From Bianquea renquensis (GTDB lineage Bacteria > Bacillota > Clostridia > Lachnospirales > Bianqueaceae): a stretch of 64,000 nucleotides of DNA. This document shows, piece by piece, positions 45,046 to 56,000 of this stretch; the first letter of the stretch is position 1; every line of letters starts with the position of its first letter. Below the pieces are notes generated by a model. That model worked only from the letters and a program-made list of their open reading frames with translations. It did no database searches and was not told the DNA's origin. The stretch lies in the NCBI RefSeq assembly GCF_014384895.1, contig NZ_JACRSQ010000010.1, positions 1 through 64,000 of the forward strand, written 5' to 3'. Made by a program: the position numbers and the translations under genes.

Positions 45046-46044
45046 ATGATCAGACGATGGGTTGTGTATCTGCTGATTTTGGCATTGGCGGTGGTCTTTT
45101 ATATCCTTTTTATCGGTTATTTTTCGTATTTTACGCTGATATTCGTAGCCGTATTTCCTCTCTTTTCTTTGCTGCTTAGCTTGCCAGCCATGTGGAGTGT
45201 CCAAGTCGCGCTGGAGGCGGAGAGACTACAGCAAGAGCGGGGAACGATGGTGGCTGTGGCTGTCGGACTGCATAGCACTTTACGGCTACCTGTATATCGG
45301 GGACGCCTTGTCCTCCAGATGAAGAATCGAATGACAGGCGAAACGGAGCAGAGGGTGCTGCGAATGCCAGTTTATGGCCGTGGCATTCGCAGCAAGCAGG
45401 TATTTCAACTCACCCACTGCGGCGTGGTCCAATGGACGGTCAAAAGAATGTGGGTCTATGACGCATTGGGACTTTTTGCCATTCCAAGGTGGACAAAGAG
45501 TATAGCGTCTGTTGTCTCCACGCCAAAGTCCTATGAGACGGCGGTGGATCCGGAACTGTTGGAGAGTGTGCGGCGGGAAGGGAATGGTTGGGAGGAGGAT
45601 AGCGCCAATATGGAAATCCGCCAATACCGGCCACCGGATTCGCCGAGGCTTGTCCATTGGAAGCTATCTGCGAGATTTGATGACTTGATGGTGCGGGCGG
45701 ATGACAGCGGTGAGGGACAAGGAATGCCCCGGCTTTATCCGGTATGGGACCAGGATGCGGAGGTAACAGACCGGATGCTGGACCGCTTGACATCGCTGTC
45801 CAATTTCCTATCAGACCGACAGCTACCCCATGAAATTTGCTGGGAGGACGGGCAGGAGGTCTGCCGGGTAAGGATACGGGCGGATGAGGACCTGCCGTCC
45901 GCACTGCCGCAATTACTTTCGATTCCCCTTCCGGAGAGACGGAATGATTTGATCGCGGGCGTGGAGGCGCAAGGGATCGCGGTCGATGCACAGAGTATCC
46001 GAAGGATGGAGGATGGGAGTCTTTTGGAGGAGTCTCGCCAATGA
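45046..46044 (+). CDS. DUF58 domain membrane protein
   Basis: The 332-residue protein has two N-terminal membrane helices (about 5-50) and a soluble part with the DUF58 core MEIRQYRPPDSPRLVHWKLSARFDDLMVR near 190 (the vReYrpGD..r.IhWk pattern). Its beta/alpha remainder resembles a von Willebrand A fold. DUF58 proteins are standard partners of MoxR ATPases; function is otherwise unclear. The gene overlaps the transglutaminase gene's start by four bases and follows moxR by 10 bases, so expression is coupled. Confidence 0.9.
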   Translation: MIRRWVVYLLILALAVVFYILFIGYFSYFTLIFVAVFPLFSLLLSLPAMWSVQVALEAERLQQERGTMVAVAVGLHSTLRLPVYRGRLVLQMKNRMTGETEQRVLRMPVYGRGIRSKQVFQLTHCGVVQWTVKRMWVYDALGLFAIPRWTKSIASVVSTPKSYETAVDPELLESVRREGNGWEEDSANMEIRQYRPPDSPRLVHWKLSARFDDLMVRADDSGEGQGMPRLYPVWDQDAEVTDRMLDRLTSLSNFLSDRQLPHEICWEDGQEVCRVRIRADEDLPSALPQLLSIPLPERRNDLIAGVEAQGIAVDAQSIRRMEDGSLLEESRQ

Positions 46045-48209
46045 AGCGTATGGTCAAGTGGATGCTCATCTGGAGCTCCTATTTTCTTTTGAGTTGGCTT
46101 GGATCGGCCGGTTCAATCGTCAGCTTTGGGTCCGCACTTTCCATACCGGCTGATTATCCAGCAATCACCTATGGGTGTGCAGCAGTGTCCGCCGTGATGG
46201 CAGCGCTGTACGGGATTCCCAGGAAGGGGATTCGCTGGATATTTGCAGGCACGTCTGCTGTGCTTCTCGCGTTTTGCCTGTACGCGGTTCGGCAGGACCT
46301 TATACGGGGAGCCGCCTATGTGGGAAGCCTGGTCAGCATAGAGTATTCCAAAGAGATTGAGGGAATCGAGTATCTTGTGCCGCTGGAAAATTTGCCGCAA
46401 GGGCAAATCCGAGATGTCATCACCATTTTTTTCGCAGGGTGCGGAGCTCTTCTATCCTGGTTTTTGGCATGGGCTGTGGCGCGGAAGTATCGCAGTTATC
46501 TGGGCGTTGTCTTGACCCTTCCCTTTTTGGCGGCGGTGCTTGTTATTACACGGGAGCCCAACTGGGCGGGGATTTTGTTTTTGTTCCCCTTTTGGGCCGC
46601 GCTGATTCTATCCGGGAGGCGGCAGGGAAAGGACGAAGTCGATAGGGCGAAACTGGTTTTGCTGGCACTACCGGTGTCGGCTGCGCTCTCGGCCGTATTG
46701 TTTTTCACGCTGGGAAGGGATACGTATTCAAGGCCGGATGCGGTTGACCACCTCCGTTTGCGGATCATGGGTGAATTGGCGGAAGGCGATAGCTCTGTGG
46801 CCCCTGGCGGTACCCGTTCGGCCTCCCAGGACATTGATTTGCAGGGGCGGGGGGATTTGCGGTTTACTGGCGAGGTCGTGCTGGATGTTTTCTCGGGGAA
46901 TCCGGGACGGCTATATCTCCGGGGACGTTCTGGAGCCAGGTATACCGGCTCGGCGTGGACAGCCTTTGCGGATGAGGTTTACGAGGGCATGGATTTTTCC
47001 ATGTATCCCATGAACATTGCGCCCCAGTTCTTCGGATGGTATCCCACAAATTTGATCGTGATAGAGCCTCGGCACTTGGCCGCCGACTTCGTGCTTACAC
47101 CGTACAACCTAGATATGGAGGATATGCCTGCGTTAGTCCCAGTTCGGGATCTGTATTATGAATCGAAAGATTCAGGGCCTTACACTTTTACCTATATGGA
47201 TATGATGGGAGAGCCGCTTTATGACTTCGACATGGAGCTGGAGGAGGGATTCCAGGCCTATGATCAGTTTGTTATGGATCAATACCTTCAGGTCCCAGAG
47301 GAGCTTCGGACAAGGCTGGAAACCTTGGTGGATAATGATATCCTTCGGGGCTGGGGTGTTGTAGAGTCTGAAAGCGACTTGATTCAGCAGGTTGTCTCCT
47401 TTTTGTCTTCCTATCAATACACACTGACACCTGGCGCTGTGCCGCCAGGTGAGGACTTTGTGGAGTACTTTTTATTTCAAAGCCAGCAGGGGTACTGCGT
47501 TCACTTTGCCAGCGCGGCTACGTTACTGTTGCGAACCTTGGGCATTCCGGCCAGGTACGCGGAAGGGTATGCAGTGGCGGCTGAGGATTTTGGGGGCGAT
47601 GGCTGGGCACAAGTCAGGGATAGAAGGGGTCATGCCTGGGTGGAGGTTTATTATCGGGGGTTGGGTTGGCAACCGCTGGAGGTCACACCTGGCGGGATGG
47701 AAGCGGCAGATCAGGTGTTGGAAGTAGAGTCTAGCGCTCCCGCAGAGTCTTCTGGGGAGAGTTCGGTCCCAGCGGAATCCTCCTTGGAGGTGTCTGAGCC
47801 CAGGGAGGACTCATCGTCATCGGAGCCAGCGGTGGAGAGGCCACAGTCCGGTGTAAGGTCTAATTTTTGGCCTCTGTGGGCGTGTATTGTACTGTTAGCG
47901 CTGGGGATGTGTGCTATTTTGCGCCGGCGATGGCGCGCTGCCATGCGCCGGAGGGAGTTCTATGAAAGCGAAAGAAATCAGGCGGTGGTTTCCATGTATG
48001 GATACCTTGTGCAGTTGCGCCCATATGGCGCTGTTGTCAGCGCTGAGATAAAAGAGCTGGCGTTGAAGGCGAAATACAGCCAGCAGGGGGTTACGGAGGA
48101 AGAGGCGCAGACAATGCGGCGCTATACCCAAGAGCAAGTGATACAGGTGAAGAATAGCCTGCCCTTTTGGCGCCGTATGGTATTTTGCTATGTGCGGGCA
48201 CTGGGTTAA
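46041..48209 (+). CDS. Transglutaminase-like (TgpA-type) membrane protein
   Basis: The 722-residue protein has about six N-terminal membrane helices (residues 1-225), an extracellular transglutaminase/protease-fold domain, a Ser/Glu/Pro-rich linker (about 575-600), one more membrane helix and a cytoplasmic basic tail. The catalytic core is intact: Cys in QQGYCVHFASAATLLLRTLG (near 480), His in RRGHAWVEVYY (near 530) and the third acid in LEVTPGG. Such proteins accompany MoxR and DUF58 in many bacteria; the substrate is unknown and cross-linking or proteolysis at the cell surface are both possible. Confidence 0.9.
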   Translation: MKRMVKWMLIWSSYFLLSWLGSAGSIVSFGSALSIPADYPAITYGCAAVSAVMAALYGIPRKGIRWIFAGTSAVLLAFCLYAVRQDLIRGAAYVGSLVSIEYSKEIEGIEYLVPLENLPQGQIRDVITIFFAGCGALLSWFLAWAVARKYRSYLGVVLTLPFLAAVLVITREPNWAGILFLFPFWAALILSGRRQGKDEVDRAKLVLLALPVSAALSAVLFFTLGRDTYSRPDAVDHLRLRIMGELAEGDSSVAPGGTRSASQDIDLQGRGDLRFTGEVVLDVFSGNPGRLYLRGRSGARYTGSAWTAFADEVYEGMDFSMYPMNIAPQFFGWYPTNLIVIEPRHLAADFVLTPYNLDMEDMPALVPVRDLYYESKDSGPYTFTYMDMMGEPLYDFDMELEEGFQAYDQFVMDQYLQVPEELRTRLETLVDNDILRGWGVVESESDLIQQVVSFLSSYQYTLTPGAVPPGEDFVEYFLFQSQQGYCVHFASAATLLLRTLGIPARYAEGYAVAAEDFGGDGWAQVRDRRGHAWVEVYYRGLGWQPLEVTPGGMEAADQVLEVESSAPAESSGESSVPAESSLEVSEPREDSSSSEPAVERPQSGVRSNFWPLWACIVLLALGMCAILRRRWRAAMRRREFYESERNQAVVSMYGYLVQLRPYGAVVSAEIKELALKAKYSQQGVTEEEAQTMRRYTQEQVIQVKNSLPFWRRMVFCYVRALG

Positions 48210-48303
48210 TTATTTACAAGATCGTCTTAGAAATATCCATGTTCTTTTTGCGAGACCTATGCTATTATGGGAGAGATAAAAAAGTAAAGGATGGGATCAA
48301 GCA

Positions 48304-50034
48304 ATGGAAAAGAACTGGTTTTCACAGGACCGATTTGGATTTATGATGCACTGGGGCTTGTATTCTCTGCCAGCAGGTGAGTGGAAGGGCCAGCAGTGCG
48401 AGTATATCGGGGAGTGGCTACAGTCCCGATTTCGAATTCCTAATGCGGAGTATAGCCGTCTGGCGGAATGCTTTAACCCTGTACTCTTTGACGCGGATTC
48501 CATTGTGAAGCATGCCCGGGATTGCGGAATGCGGTATCTGGTATTGACGAGCAAGCACCACGAAGGGTTTGCCATGTACCGCTCCGAGGTGGACCCCTAT
48601 AATATTTATGACGCGACGCCTTTTAAGCGGGACCCTATCCTGGAGTTCGCGGAAGCCTGCTATAAATATGATTTGAAGCTTGGCCTCTATTATTCACAAG
48701 ACTTGGATTGGAAGGACCCGGATGGCGGTGGCTATACCGCAGACCATACCAACGTCGGCGGCATGAGCTGGACCAACGATTGGGACTATCCCAACAACGA
48801 TGGAAAGGAGTATGCCCGCTGTTTTGAGAGAAAGATCAAGCCCCAGGTCAAAGAAATTTTGACACGGTTCGGAGATTTATGCCTCATCTGGTTTGATACC
48901 CCACTCACCTTGTCAGTGGCGCAGAGCCAGGAACTGTGCCATATGGTCCGGATGTATCAGCCCAATTGTCTTGTCAATTCTCGAATCGGCAATGGCCTGG
49001 GAGATTATTCGTCTTTAGGGGACAATCAGATTCCAGCGGGGCGCAAATCCGGCGGACTATTTGAGACGGCGGCTACACTCAACGATACCTGGGGATACAA
49101 GAGCTTCGACCAAAATTGGAAATCTTCCCGCGAGATGGTGACATTGCTGGGACGTCTGGCCTCCCGCAACGTGAATTACTTGCTAAATGTGGGACCGGAT
49201 CCTTTGGGGCGGATTCCGGCCAAGGCGTGGCAGATCATGGATGAGGTGGGCCGATGGATGGAGACGTGCGGCGAGGCGATCTATGGGACGAAGCCCTCAC
49301 CTTTTGCCGGGGATCTGCCGAGTGGCCCTGTTACAGAGGGTGAAGATTCCTTGTACTTTATGCTCAGCGAACCGGCTAGGCAGAGGGAGCTGGCGGTCAA
49401 CGGGATCAAAAGCCGTGTGGCCAAGGCAGAGCTTTTGGGAGAGGGAGAAGTCTCTTTTCGCCAGACGATACTGGACGGGCAGGGAAGAAGTCAGGTTTCC
49501 ATAGTCATTCCAGAGTCCTGCCCCGATTTGCCAGTTGTGAAGATCACCATGGCAGACGGAGTACAGGTCGATCATCAGGTGGTACAGCAGCCGGAAGGGA
49601 GTCTTGTCTTTCCCGCGTCCGCGTCTATCCTGGAGGGAAATGCCAAGCTGGGGATGGGCGGCGACATAGAAGACTGGATGGATGAGGGCGTTTGCGTTAC
49701 CTGGCCTTTTACAATCTTTGAGGCCGGTTGGTACGAGGTGGAGATAACATGCGGCAGCGCCTATGGGCAGGAATGGATTGGTGGTCACCGGCTGCGGTTT
49801 GCCGCTGGGGATGCGCAGCTGGAAGGCGAGCTTGTCTATAAAAGAGAACTGGATCCGCTGACGAAACGGAATTATCGCGGGGCTGTGGGTTCTATAGGCC
49901 GTATCTATATTGAAAAACCAGGAGAGTATACAGCCACGCTCCAAGCAATCGCGCTGAACCCCCAGGCGTCCAACGGATTTTTGTTTCGGAGTGTGCGGTT
50001 GCAAAGCAGAGGATTTGAACTGCCTTCGAGTTGA
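48304..50034 (+). CDS. Glycoside hydrolase family 29 alpha-L-fucosidase
   Basis: The 576-residue enzyme removes alpha-linked L-fucose. The GH29 barrel starts DRFGFMMHWGLYSLPAGEW, continues RYLVLTSKHHEGFAMYRSE near 80 and LGLYYSQDLDW near 120. The nucleophile aspartate lies in LIWFDTPLT (Asp198), and ASRNVNYLLNVGPDPLG near 285 closes the barrel. A C-terminal beta-rich part (about 345-576) includes two carbohydrate-binding-like sandwiches. No signal peptide, so it acts on imported oligosaccharides. It has AAAGGATGGG as ribosome binding site, and a strong terminator follows it. Confidence 0.93.
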   Translation: MEKNWFSQDRFGFMMHWGLYSLPAGEWKGQQCEYIGEWLQSRFRIPNAEYSRLAECFNPVLFDADSIVKHARDCGMRYLVLTSKHHEGFAMYRSEVDPYNIYDATPFKRDPILEFAEACYKYDLKLGLYYSQDLDWKDPDGGGYTADHTNVGGMSWTNDWDYPNNDGKEYARCFERKIKPQVKEILTRFGDLCLIWFDTPLTLSVAQSQELCHMVRMYQPNCLVNSRIGNGLGDYSSLGDNQIPAGRKSGGLFETAATLNDTWGYKSFDQNWKSSREMVTLLGRLASRNVNYLLNVGPDPLGRIPAKAWQIMDEVGRWMETCGEAIYGTKPSPFAGDLPSGPVTEGEDSLYFMLSEPARQRELAVNGIKSRVAKAELLGEGEVSFRQTILDGQGRSQVSIVIPESCPDLPVVKITMADGVQVDHQVVQQPEGSLVFPASASILEGNAKLGMGGDIEDWMDEGVCVTWPFTIFEAGWYEVEITCGSAYGQEWIGGHRLRFAAGDAQLEGELVYKRELDPLTKRNYRGAVGSIGRIYIEKPGEYTATLQAIALNPQASNGFLFRSVRLQSRGFELPSS

Positions 50035-50080
50035 GTTGCACGGACTGCGCGAGAAAGGGCTATCTAAGGCAAATATTAAG

Positions 50081-50118
50081 CACTGGCATCTCTTTTGGGA
50101 GGCGCCAGTGTTGTTTTA
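50081..50118 (+). terminator. Terminator of the GH29 gene
   Basis: CACTGGC (50081-50087) and GCCAGTG (50104-50110) form a stem with a 16-base loop that can pair further internally, followed by TTGTTTTA. It lies between the GH29 stop and array 2. Confidence 0.7.
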
Positions 50119-50227
50119 GTTGGATTTTTCATCGCTATAGAAGTGGAGGCAATTGTTTGTGTGGTCGATACATTTGGTCTTGCTGTTGTGTATCTATGCA
50201 GCAATGGGGAGGTAGAAGGCAGTCGGA

Positions 50228-51622
50228 TCTGCCGCAAAAAAGAAAAAGCCGCCGAAGAGAAAGAAAAGGGGAACTCCGCCGCTAAAAAGGAAGGCGAGCG
50301 GGAGAGGGGAGTGAGAAGTAAAGAAAAAATGCCGTCAAAAAAGAAGGAACCGCCAAAGAGCAGAAGGCGAAGAGAAAGAAAAAGAGCACTCCGCCGCTAA
50401 AAAGGAAAGGCGAGCGGGAGAAGGGAGTGAGAAGTCAGGGAAAAACGCCGCTAAAAAAAGGAGGAACTGCCGAAGAGTAGGAGGCGAAGAGAAAGAAAAG
50501 GAGCACTTCGCCGCTAAAAAGGAAGGCGAGCGGGAGAGGGGAGTGAGAAGTCAGGAAAAAACGCCGCCAAAAAAAGAAGGAACCGCCGAGGAGTAGGAGG
50601 CGAAGAGAAAGAAAAGGAGCGCTTTGCCGCTAAAAAAGGAAGGCGAGCGGGAGAAGGGAATGAGAAGTCAGAAAAAAACGCCGCCAAAAAAAGAAGGAAC
50701 CGCCGAGGAGTAGGAGGCGAAGAGAAAGAAAAGGAGCGCTTTGCCGCTAAAAAAGAAGGCGAGCGGGAGAAGGGAGTGAGAAGTCAGGAAGAAACGCCGC
50801 CAAATAAAGGAGGAACCGCCGAGGAGCAGGAGGCGAAGAAAGAGAAAAGGGGAACTCCGCTGCTAAAAAGGAAAGGCGAGCGGGAGAGGGGAGTGAGAAG
50901 TAAAGAAAAAATGCCGCCAAAAAAGAAGGAACTGCCGAAGAGTAGGAGGCGAAGAGAAAGAAAAAAAGCACTTCGCCGCTAAAAAAGAAGGCGAGCGGGA
51001 GAAGGGAGTGAGAAGTCAGGAAGAAACGCCGCCAAATAAAGGAGGAACCGCCGAGGAGCAGGAGGCGAAGAAAGAGAAAAGGGGAACTCCGCCGCTAAAA
51101 AGGAAAGGCGAGCGGGAGGGGGGAGTGAGAAGTAAAGAAAAAATGCCGCCAAAAAAGAAGGAACTGCCGAAGAGTAGGAGGCGAAGAGAAAGAAAAAAAG
51201 CACTTCGCCGCTAAAAAGGAAGGCGAGCGGGAGAAGGGAATGAGAAGTCAAGAAAAAACGCCGCTAAAAAAAGAAGGAACCGCCAAAGAGTAGGAGGCAA
51301 AGAGAGAGAAAAGGAGCACCTCGCCGCTAAAAAGGAAGGCGAGCGGGAGAAGGGAATGAGAAGTCAAGAAAAAACGCCGCTAAAAAAAGAAGGAACCGCC
51401 GAGGAGTAGGAGGCGAAGAGAAAGAAAAGGAGCGCTTTGCCGCTAAAAAAGAAGGCGAGCGGGAGAAGGGAGTGAGAAGTCAGGAAAAAACGCCGCCAAA
51501 AAAAGAAGGAACCGCCAAAGAGCAGGAGGCGAAGAGAAAGAAAAGGAGCACTCCGCCGCTAAAAAAGGAAGGCGAGCGGGAGAGGAAAGTAAAAAGTCAA
51601 GAAAAAACGCCGCCAAAACGGT
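50228..51622. repeat. Tandem array 2: about 12 units of ~116 bp
   Basis: Units begin GCCGCTAAAAA and run on with GGAAGGCGAGCGGGAG; a second block, CGCCGCCAAAAAAAGAAGG, lies mid-unit. They repeat from about 50276 to 51590, preceded by a partial unit and ending in a cut-off one. Roughly four of every five bases on the plus strand are purines. The 232-base pair of units at 50743-50974 is nearly identical to that at 50975-51206, a recent two-unit duplication. The block CGCT-(AAAAAGGAA)-GGCG has the same stem as in array 1. Open frames across it are repeat artefacts rich in Lys, Arg and Glu. Nothing else is visible from 50119 to 50228. Confidence 0.95.
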
Positions 51623-51788
51623 TTCGTATGAAAGAAGTAAAGCCATATCTATGGTCAATAGTTGTTAAAAGCGGACAGGTCGACTTGTGTTCTCACCCAA
51701 AGCATTCCGCAAATTAGAAGGTAGCCAGATACGAAGACAATCCTGCTTGCAACGGAAATAAAAGAAGAAAATATCCGGGCTCCTCCTT

Positions 51789-52426
51789 CTATCCCTCCTC
51801 AAAGCGTAATCCTGTCATTTCCTGTATTTCATCGCTGGTGAACTTTAATGCCAGATCCCTGTATACGATTTTATTTCCAGCTTCATGATGAGGGTGAATT
51901 TTCCGGTATCGTCTGCATTCTGCACAGCTGCAGTCAACTCTGCCACGGAAAACGGGTCCAATGCAACGCGGTACTGTGCCGCATCAAGGGCGAGGCTCTT
52001 TAGCCGTTGGAAGTCGCCATCTGTGGATACATTCGTGACATAGGAGTCCGGCGTAACATTGATCAAGTTCTCGTTGTAATGCAGTGAATACCGGGCTTCA
52101 ACCCCAAAATCCTGCTCTTTCAAGTAGTCGTGAAAGGCGCGTAGCTGGTACACGGCCCGATCAATATCCAGGCGAGTTTCATATACCCCCTCGACACAGT
52201 AAAATCCCGTATATTCTCGATTTTCTTCCTTTCCGGTCAGATCCACAGCCATGAGACCTTTTGCAAACTGCTCGAAATAATACTTCCCCAGTAAAAGGTC
52301 GAGCTCATATGGTATTCCGTCCATTCCAAGGGCCATTCGGAATTCAACGTCGGGCAGTTGTCTCAAGTGAGCCATCCATACATCACACATGCGGTGAAGA
52401 AACCCATAGCAGCGCCATCTGTCCAA
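51789..52426 (-). pseudogene. Frameshifted conserved hypothetical gene
   Basis: An open frame of 193 codons (TTG start without a ribosome binding site) encodes RWRCYGFLHRMCDVWMAHLR and YELDLLLGKYYFEQFAKGLM, then REYTGFYCVEGVYETRLDID; I recognise no named family. It stops at 51845, but one base earlier or later the next frame continues KIVYRDLALKFTSDEIQEMT and ends at 51789, a natural C-terminus. A single missing A near 51871-51880 (in a run GAAATAAAAT on the minus strand) explains this. The N-terminus may also be broken: a good GAGAGGATGA ribosome binding site precedes an ATG at about 52445 that is in another frame. So the gene is either inactive or the assembly has an error. Confidence 0.6.
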
Positions 52427-52467
52427 TGGATATGCCTGTGCGCATAGAAATCATCCTCTCGATATAT

Positions 52468-52917
52468 TCACTGCATCTCAAAGAAGGGGCGATTTTCTTT
52501 TTCTGTAATGGATTGACTGTAAAATCCTAATAAATCTTTCTTCTCCCACCCCCTATTTTGCCAAAAGGCTTTGCCCTGTTCATTTGTCTCCAAAACATTT
52601 AGACAGACCCTTGTGATCCCCTCCCTTTGCAAGGCCGATATGGCGGCTTCGACCAACTGTGTTCCGATTCCCTGATTACGGTAAGGAACTTGAACAACGG
52701 TATGATAAATATACCCTCTCCGACCATCGTTGCCACATAAAATGGCGCCGATTATCTTGCCCGCATCAAGTGCGACAAAGCTCGTCCGGGGATTCCGTTT
52801 TAAAAAGGTCGCGATGCCCTCCCTTGAATCATCGAGACTCCGCAATCCCATTCCCTCTGTATTGACCCATAGATCCAATATTTCTTCGTAATCGGCGATG
52901 GTCATCTCTCGAATCAT
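52468..52917 (-). CDS. GNAT family N-acetyltransferase
   Basis: This 149-residue acetyl-CoA-dependent acetyltransferase of unknown substrate has the GNAT pattern: REMTIADYEEILDLWVNTEG at the start, TSFVALDAGKIIGAILCGND (strands 2-4), and the acetyl-CoA loop VQVPYRNQGIGTQLVEAAIS (R-x-x-G-x-G) near 90, followed by VCLNVLETNEQGKAFWQNRGW. The AGGAGGT-type site before the ATG at 52917 sets the start; the frame reaches 52995. It may share a transcript with the disrupted gene to its left, about 40 bases away. It diverges from the GH78 gene. Confidence 0.88.
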   Translation of the reverse strand: MIREMTIADYEEILDLWVNTEGMGLRSLDDSREGIATFLKRNPRTSFVALDAGKIIGAILCGNDGRRGYIYHTVVQVPYRNQGIGTQLVEAAISALQREGITRVCLNVLETNEQGKAFWQNRGWEKKDLLGFYSQSITEKENRPFFEMQ

Positions 52918-53017
52918 GGTATACCTCCATACATTTTTTTCATCCGCCTGGGGAACGCCTACCCTCATTATATTCAATTTGCCGGATAATATCAAGTGAG
53001 GGTTAAAGAATTTAGTA

Positions 53018-53046
53018 TTGCATTTTCCTGCGAGTTTCAGTATACT
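53018..53046 (+). promoter_or_regulatory. Promoter of the GH78 gene
   Basis: TTGCAT (53018-53023), 17 bases and TATACT (53041-53046) sit 30 bases before the GH78 start codon, so the frame's earlier ATG at 52996 cannot be on this transcript. Confidence 0.65.
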
Positions 53047-53076
53047 GATCCCAATAGGGACAAAGGAGGACAGAAA

Positions 53077-56000
53077 ATGGGCAAAACTTCGTGGACAGTG
53101 TATGACTTACAGGTAGAGGCGATGACAACACCTCTAGCTATCGATTGTGATATGCCAAGGTTTTCATGGAAGCTAGGGAGCAGAGCGCGGGGGACGATGC
53201 AAGCGGCCTATGAGATTCAAGTCTTTCTGGAGGACACAGGAGAGTTGGTGTGGGACAGTGGGCGTGTGGAAGAGGCGTGGACCTCGGAGATTTCGTATCA
53301 GGGCACAGCCTTGCGCCCTCGTTCATCGTACCGGTGGACTGTGACCGCCTGGAATATGGAGGGAGATGCCGCTCTCGCCGAAGACCGATTTGAGACAGGA
53401 CTGATGGATGCGAGAGAATCGGCTTGGGAGCCAGCCGTCTGGATAGGCGCGCCGAGACCGGGCTTATGCGCAAATGTTAAGGGAATTTTTTGGATTGAGG
53501 CGAGATTGCGGATTCCGGAGGGAAGCTGTCAGGCGGGCATCGTATTTGGAGCCAAGGATTTCCGGCTCCTGGACCGCACAAAAAATACCAGCTGGATCCA
53601 GGGTGAAAACTACATCTCCTATGAATTGGACATTTCCAAAGTGCCAGCTAGGCTACATATTTACCGCGTGGGCTATCACCCGGATGATAGTGCCCAGGTG
53701 CCATTTGCCTCGGTTGAACTGCCCCAGGGCATCATGGATGAATCCAGACATCAGTTTCACACGCTGGCTGTGGAGGTCCGCGGCAATATAGCGCTGGCCT
53801 ATGTGGACGGCACGCTGGTGGATTATGAGACAGCGAACGACGGAAGCTGTCGGGGCCGGCAGTTAAATCCGTTAGGGCAGAATGACGTTATAACCTTTCC
53901 GCGGTTAAATGAGATCGGATTCACCGCCGCGCCAGGCAGTGCCGGAATCTTTCAATCGTTGTTGGTACGAGATATTCGAACTCCAAAGGCGGTTTTGATC
54001 CAGGAGGATGCGGAGTGCGAAGACAGCATCTTTGCGAAAGCCATTGAGGAAGGACGGCTGGAAAGAACGGAGGAAGGATTCTTGCTCTGCGCGGAGAGAG
54101 GGAGGACACTGGTGACCGCGGATCCAAGCCATACTTCCGAACCCATGCTTCGCCGCGATTTTATGGTAAGGAACGGCGCGGCATTAAAAAGGGCGCGACT
54201 GTATGTAACCGCCAGGGGAATTTACGACGGGTACGTGAATGGAGCGCCGCTGACGGAGGATTGGTTTACTCCCGGCGCATCCCAGTATGATAAGCATATT
54301 CAATATCAGGTCTACGATATCACGAAACGGTTACAGCCAGGTGCCAACGCCATGGGCTTCTATCTTGCCTCGGGCTGGTGGAGTGATGCGCAGACCTACA
54401 CCTTGATGAATTACAACTATTTTGGGGATCGCCCTTCCCTGCTAGCCATGTTGGAACTGCGCTATGAAGATGGGACTCAGGAGGTGATCGGAACGGACTG
54501 TGAGTCATGGCGATATTCCGGAGAGGGGCCAGTTCTGTACGCGTCCAACTTCCACGGAGAGCAGTATGATGCAAGGCGAGAAGCCGAAATTTCCGCCTTC
54601 TCAACGGCTGCCTATGCCCATGAGGCGTGGAGCGCGCCCGCCCGGATTCATCCAGTCCCGATACCGGAGGAGGAGCAGGCGCAGCCGTGGCCGGCGCCAA
54701 ATCATACGGACCCGGAGATTACGGCACAGATTGGGCCCTCTGTGGGCGTCGTGGACATTCTGACAGCTAAATCCATGAGGCAGCCGCAGCCCGGTGTGTA
54801 TATCTATGACCTGGAACAGAATATAGCTGGCGTTCCGAAGATCCGTCTTCACGGCAGGCCGGGACAGGTGATCCGGTTCCGATATGGGGAAATCGTATAT
54901 CCTCCCCTAAACGACTATGGACCGCTGGCAGGGCTGATTCTGACAGAGAATCTACGGGATGCCAGCGCCATGGATCTCTATATCTGCAAGGGGGATCCCC
55001 AGGGGGAAGAGTTCTTTCCTAAGCTGACCTTCCATGGGTTCCGCTACGTGGAGATTACAGGGGTGGAGGAACCACCCGCCCTGGAGGATGTCACATGCGC
55101 GGCCCTCTCTTCCATCCGAACTCGGACTGGGGACATCCAAACCTCCGATCCCTTGGTCAATCGACTGTTTCGCAATATTTGCTGGTCCCAATCCGCCAAT
55201 TTCATCAGCATTCCCACAGATTGTCCCCAGCGAAATGAGCGCCTTGGATGGATGGGAGATGCCCAGGTCTTTGCCAAAACAGCGGGATACAACGCCGATG
55301 TGCGCCATTTCTATTCCAGATTTCTACAGGCCGCCCGAGATTTACAGTCGCCGGAGGGCCAGTATCCCAATATCGCACCGGTGGGGGGAGGCTTCGGCGG
55401 CATTGCCTGGGAGAGTGCCGGCATCATCGTGACCTGGGAAACTTTTCAGCAGTACGGGGATCGACGGATTGTGGAAGAAAACTTTGACGCCTGTATGCGC
55501 TATATCAAGTATCTGAGAAGCAAAGGCGAGCCAGTGCTTCTTCGGAAGGTGGGGCCGCTGGGCGATTGGCTTGCTTCGGATATGAGCACGGACAATCTGC
55601 TGATTTGGAACGCGATCTACGCCTATGATGTAAAGATCTTGGCTAAGATGGCGCGGGCCATTGACAGACAGGAGGAGGCAAAGGTGCTGGAGAACCTATT
55701 CCAGCAAATTCAGGAGACTTGGAATGTGACATTTGTGGATAACACCACAGGTAAAACTAGGTCCTGGGATGGCCAGATCAATGACACACAGTGCTCCTAT
55801 GCGTTGCCGCTCTCCTACGGGATCTTTACGCGTGAGAATGCAGGTAAGGCGGCGGAACACTTGGCCAGAAGGACGAGAGAAGTTGGCCATAAAGTAACTA
55901 CGGGTTTTTTGGGGACGGCGCCGCTGAACCCCGTCCTATGTGACTATGGGTACTCTGAAGATGCCTATGCCCTGCTCTTCCAGACGGAATATCCATCGTG

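Noticed and set aside
50095..50400. 101-codon frame with a hydrophobic start (VVLVGFFIAIEVEAIVCVV) just before array 2
   Set aside because: It starts inside the GH29 terminator, has no ribosome binding site and runs into the repeats; at most a remnant.
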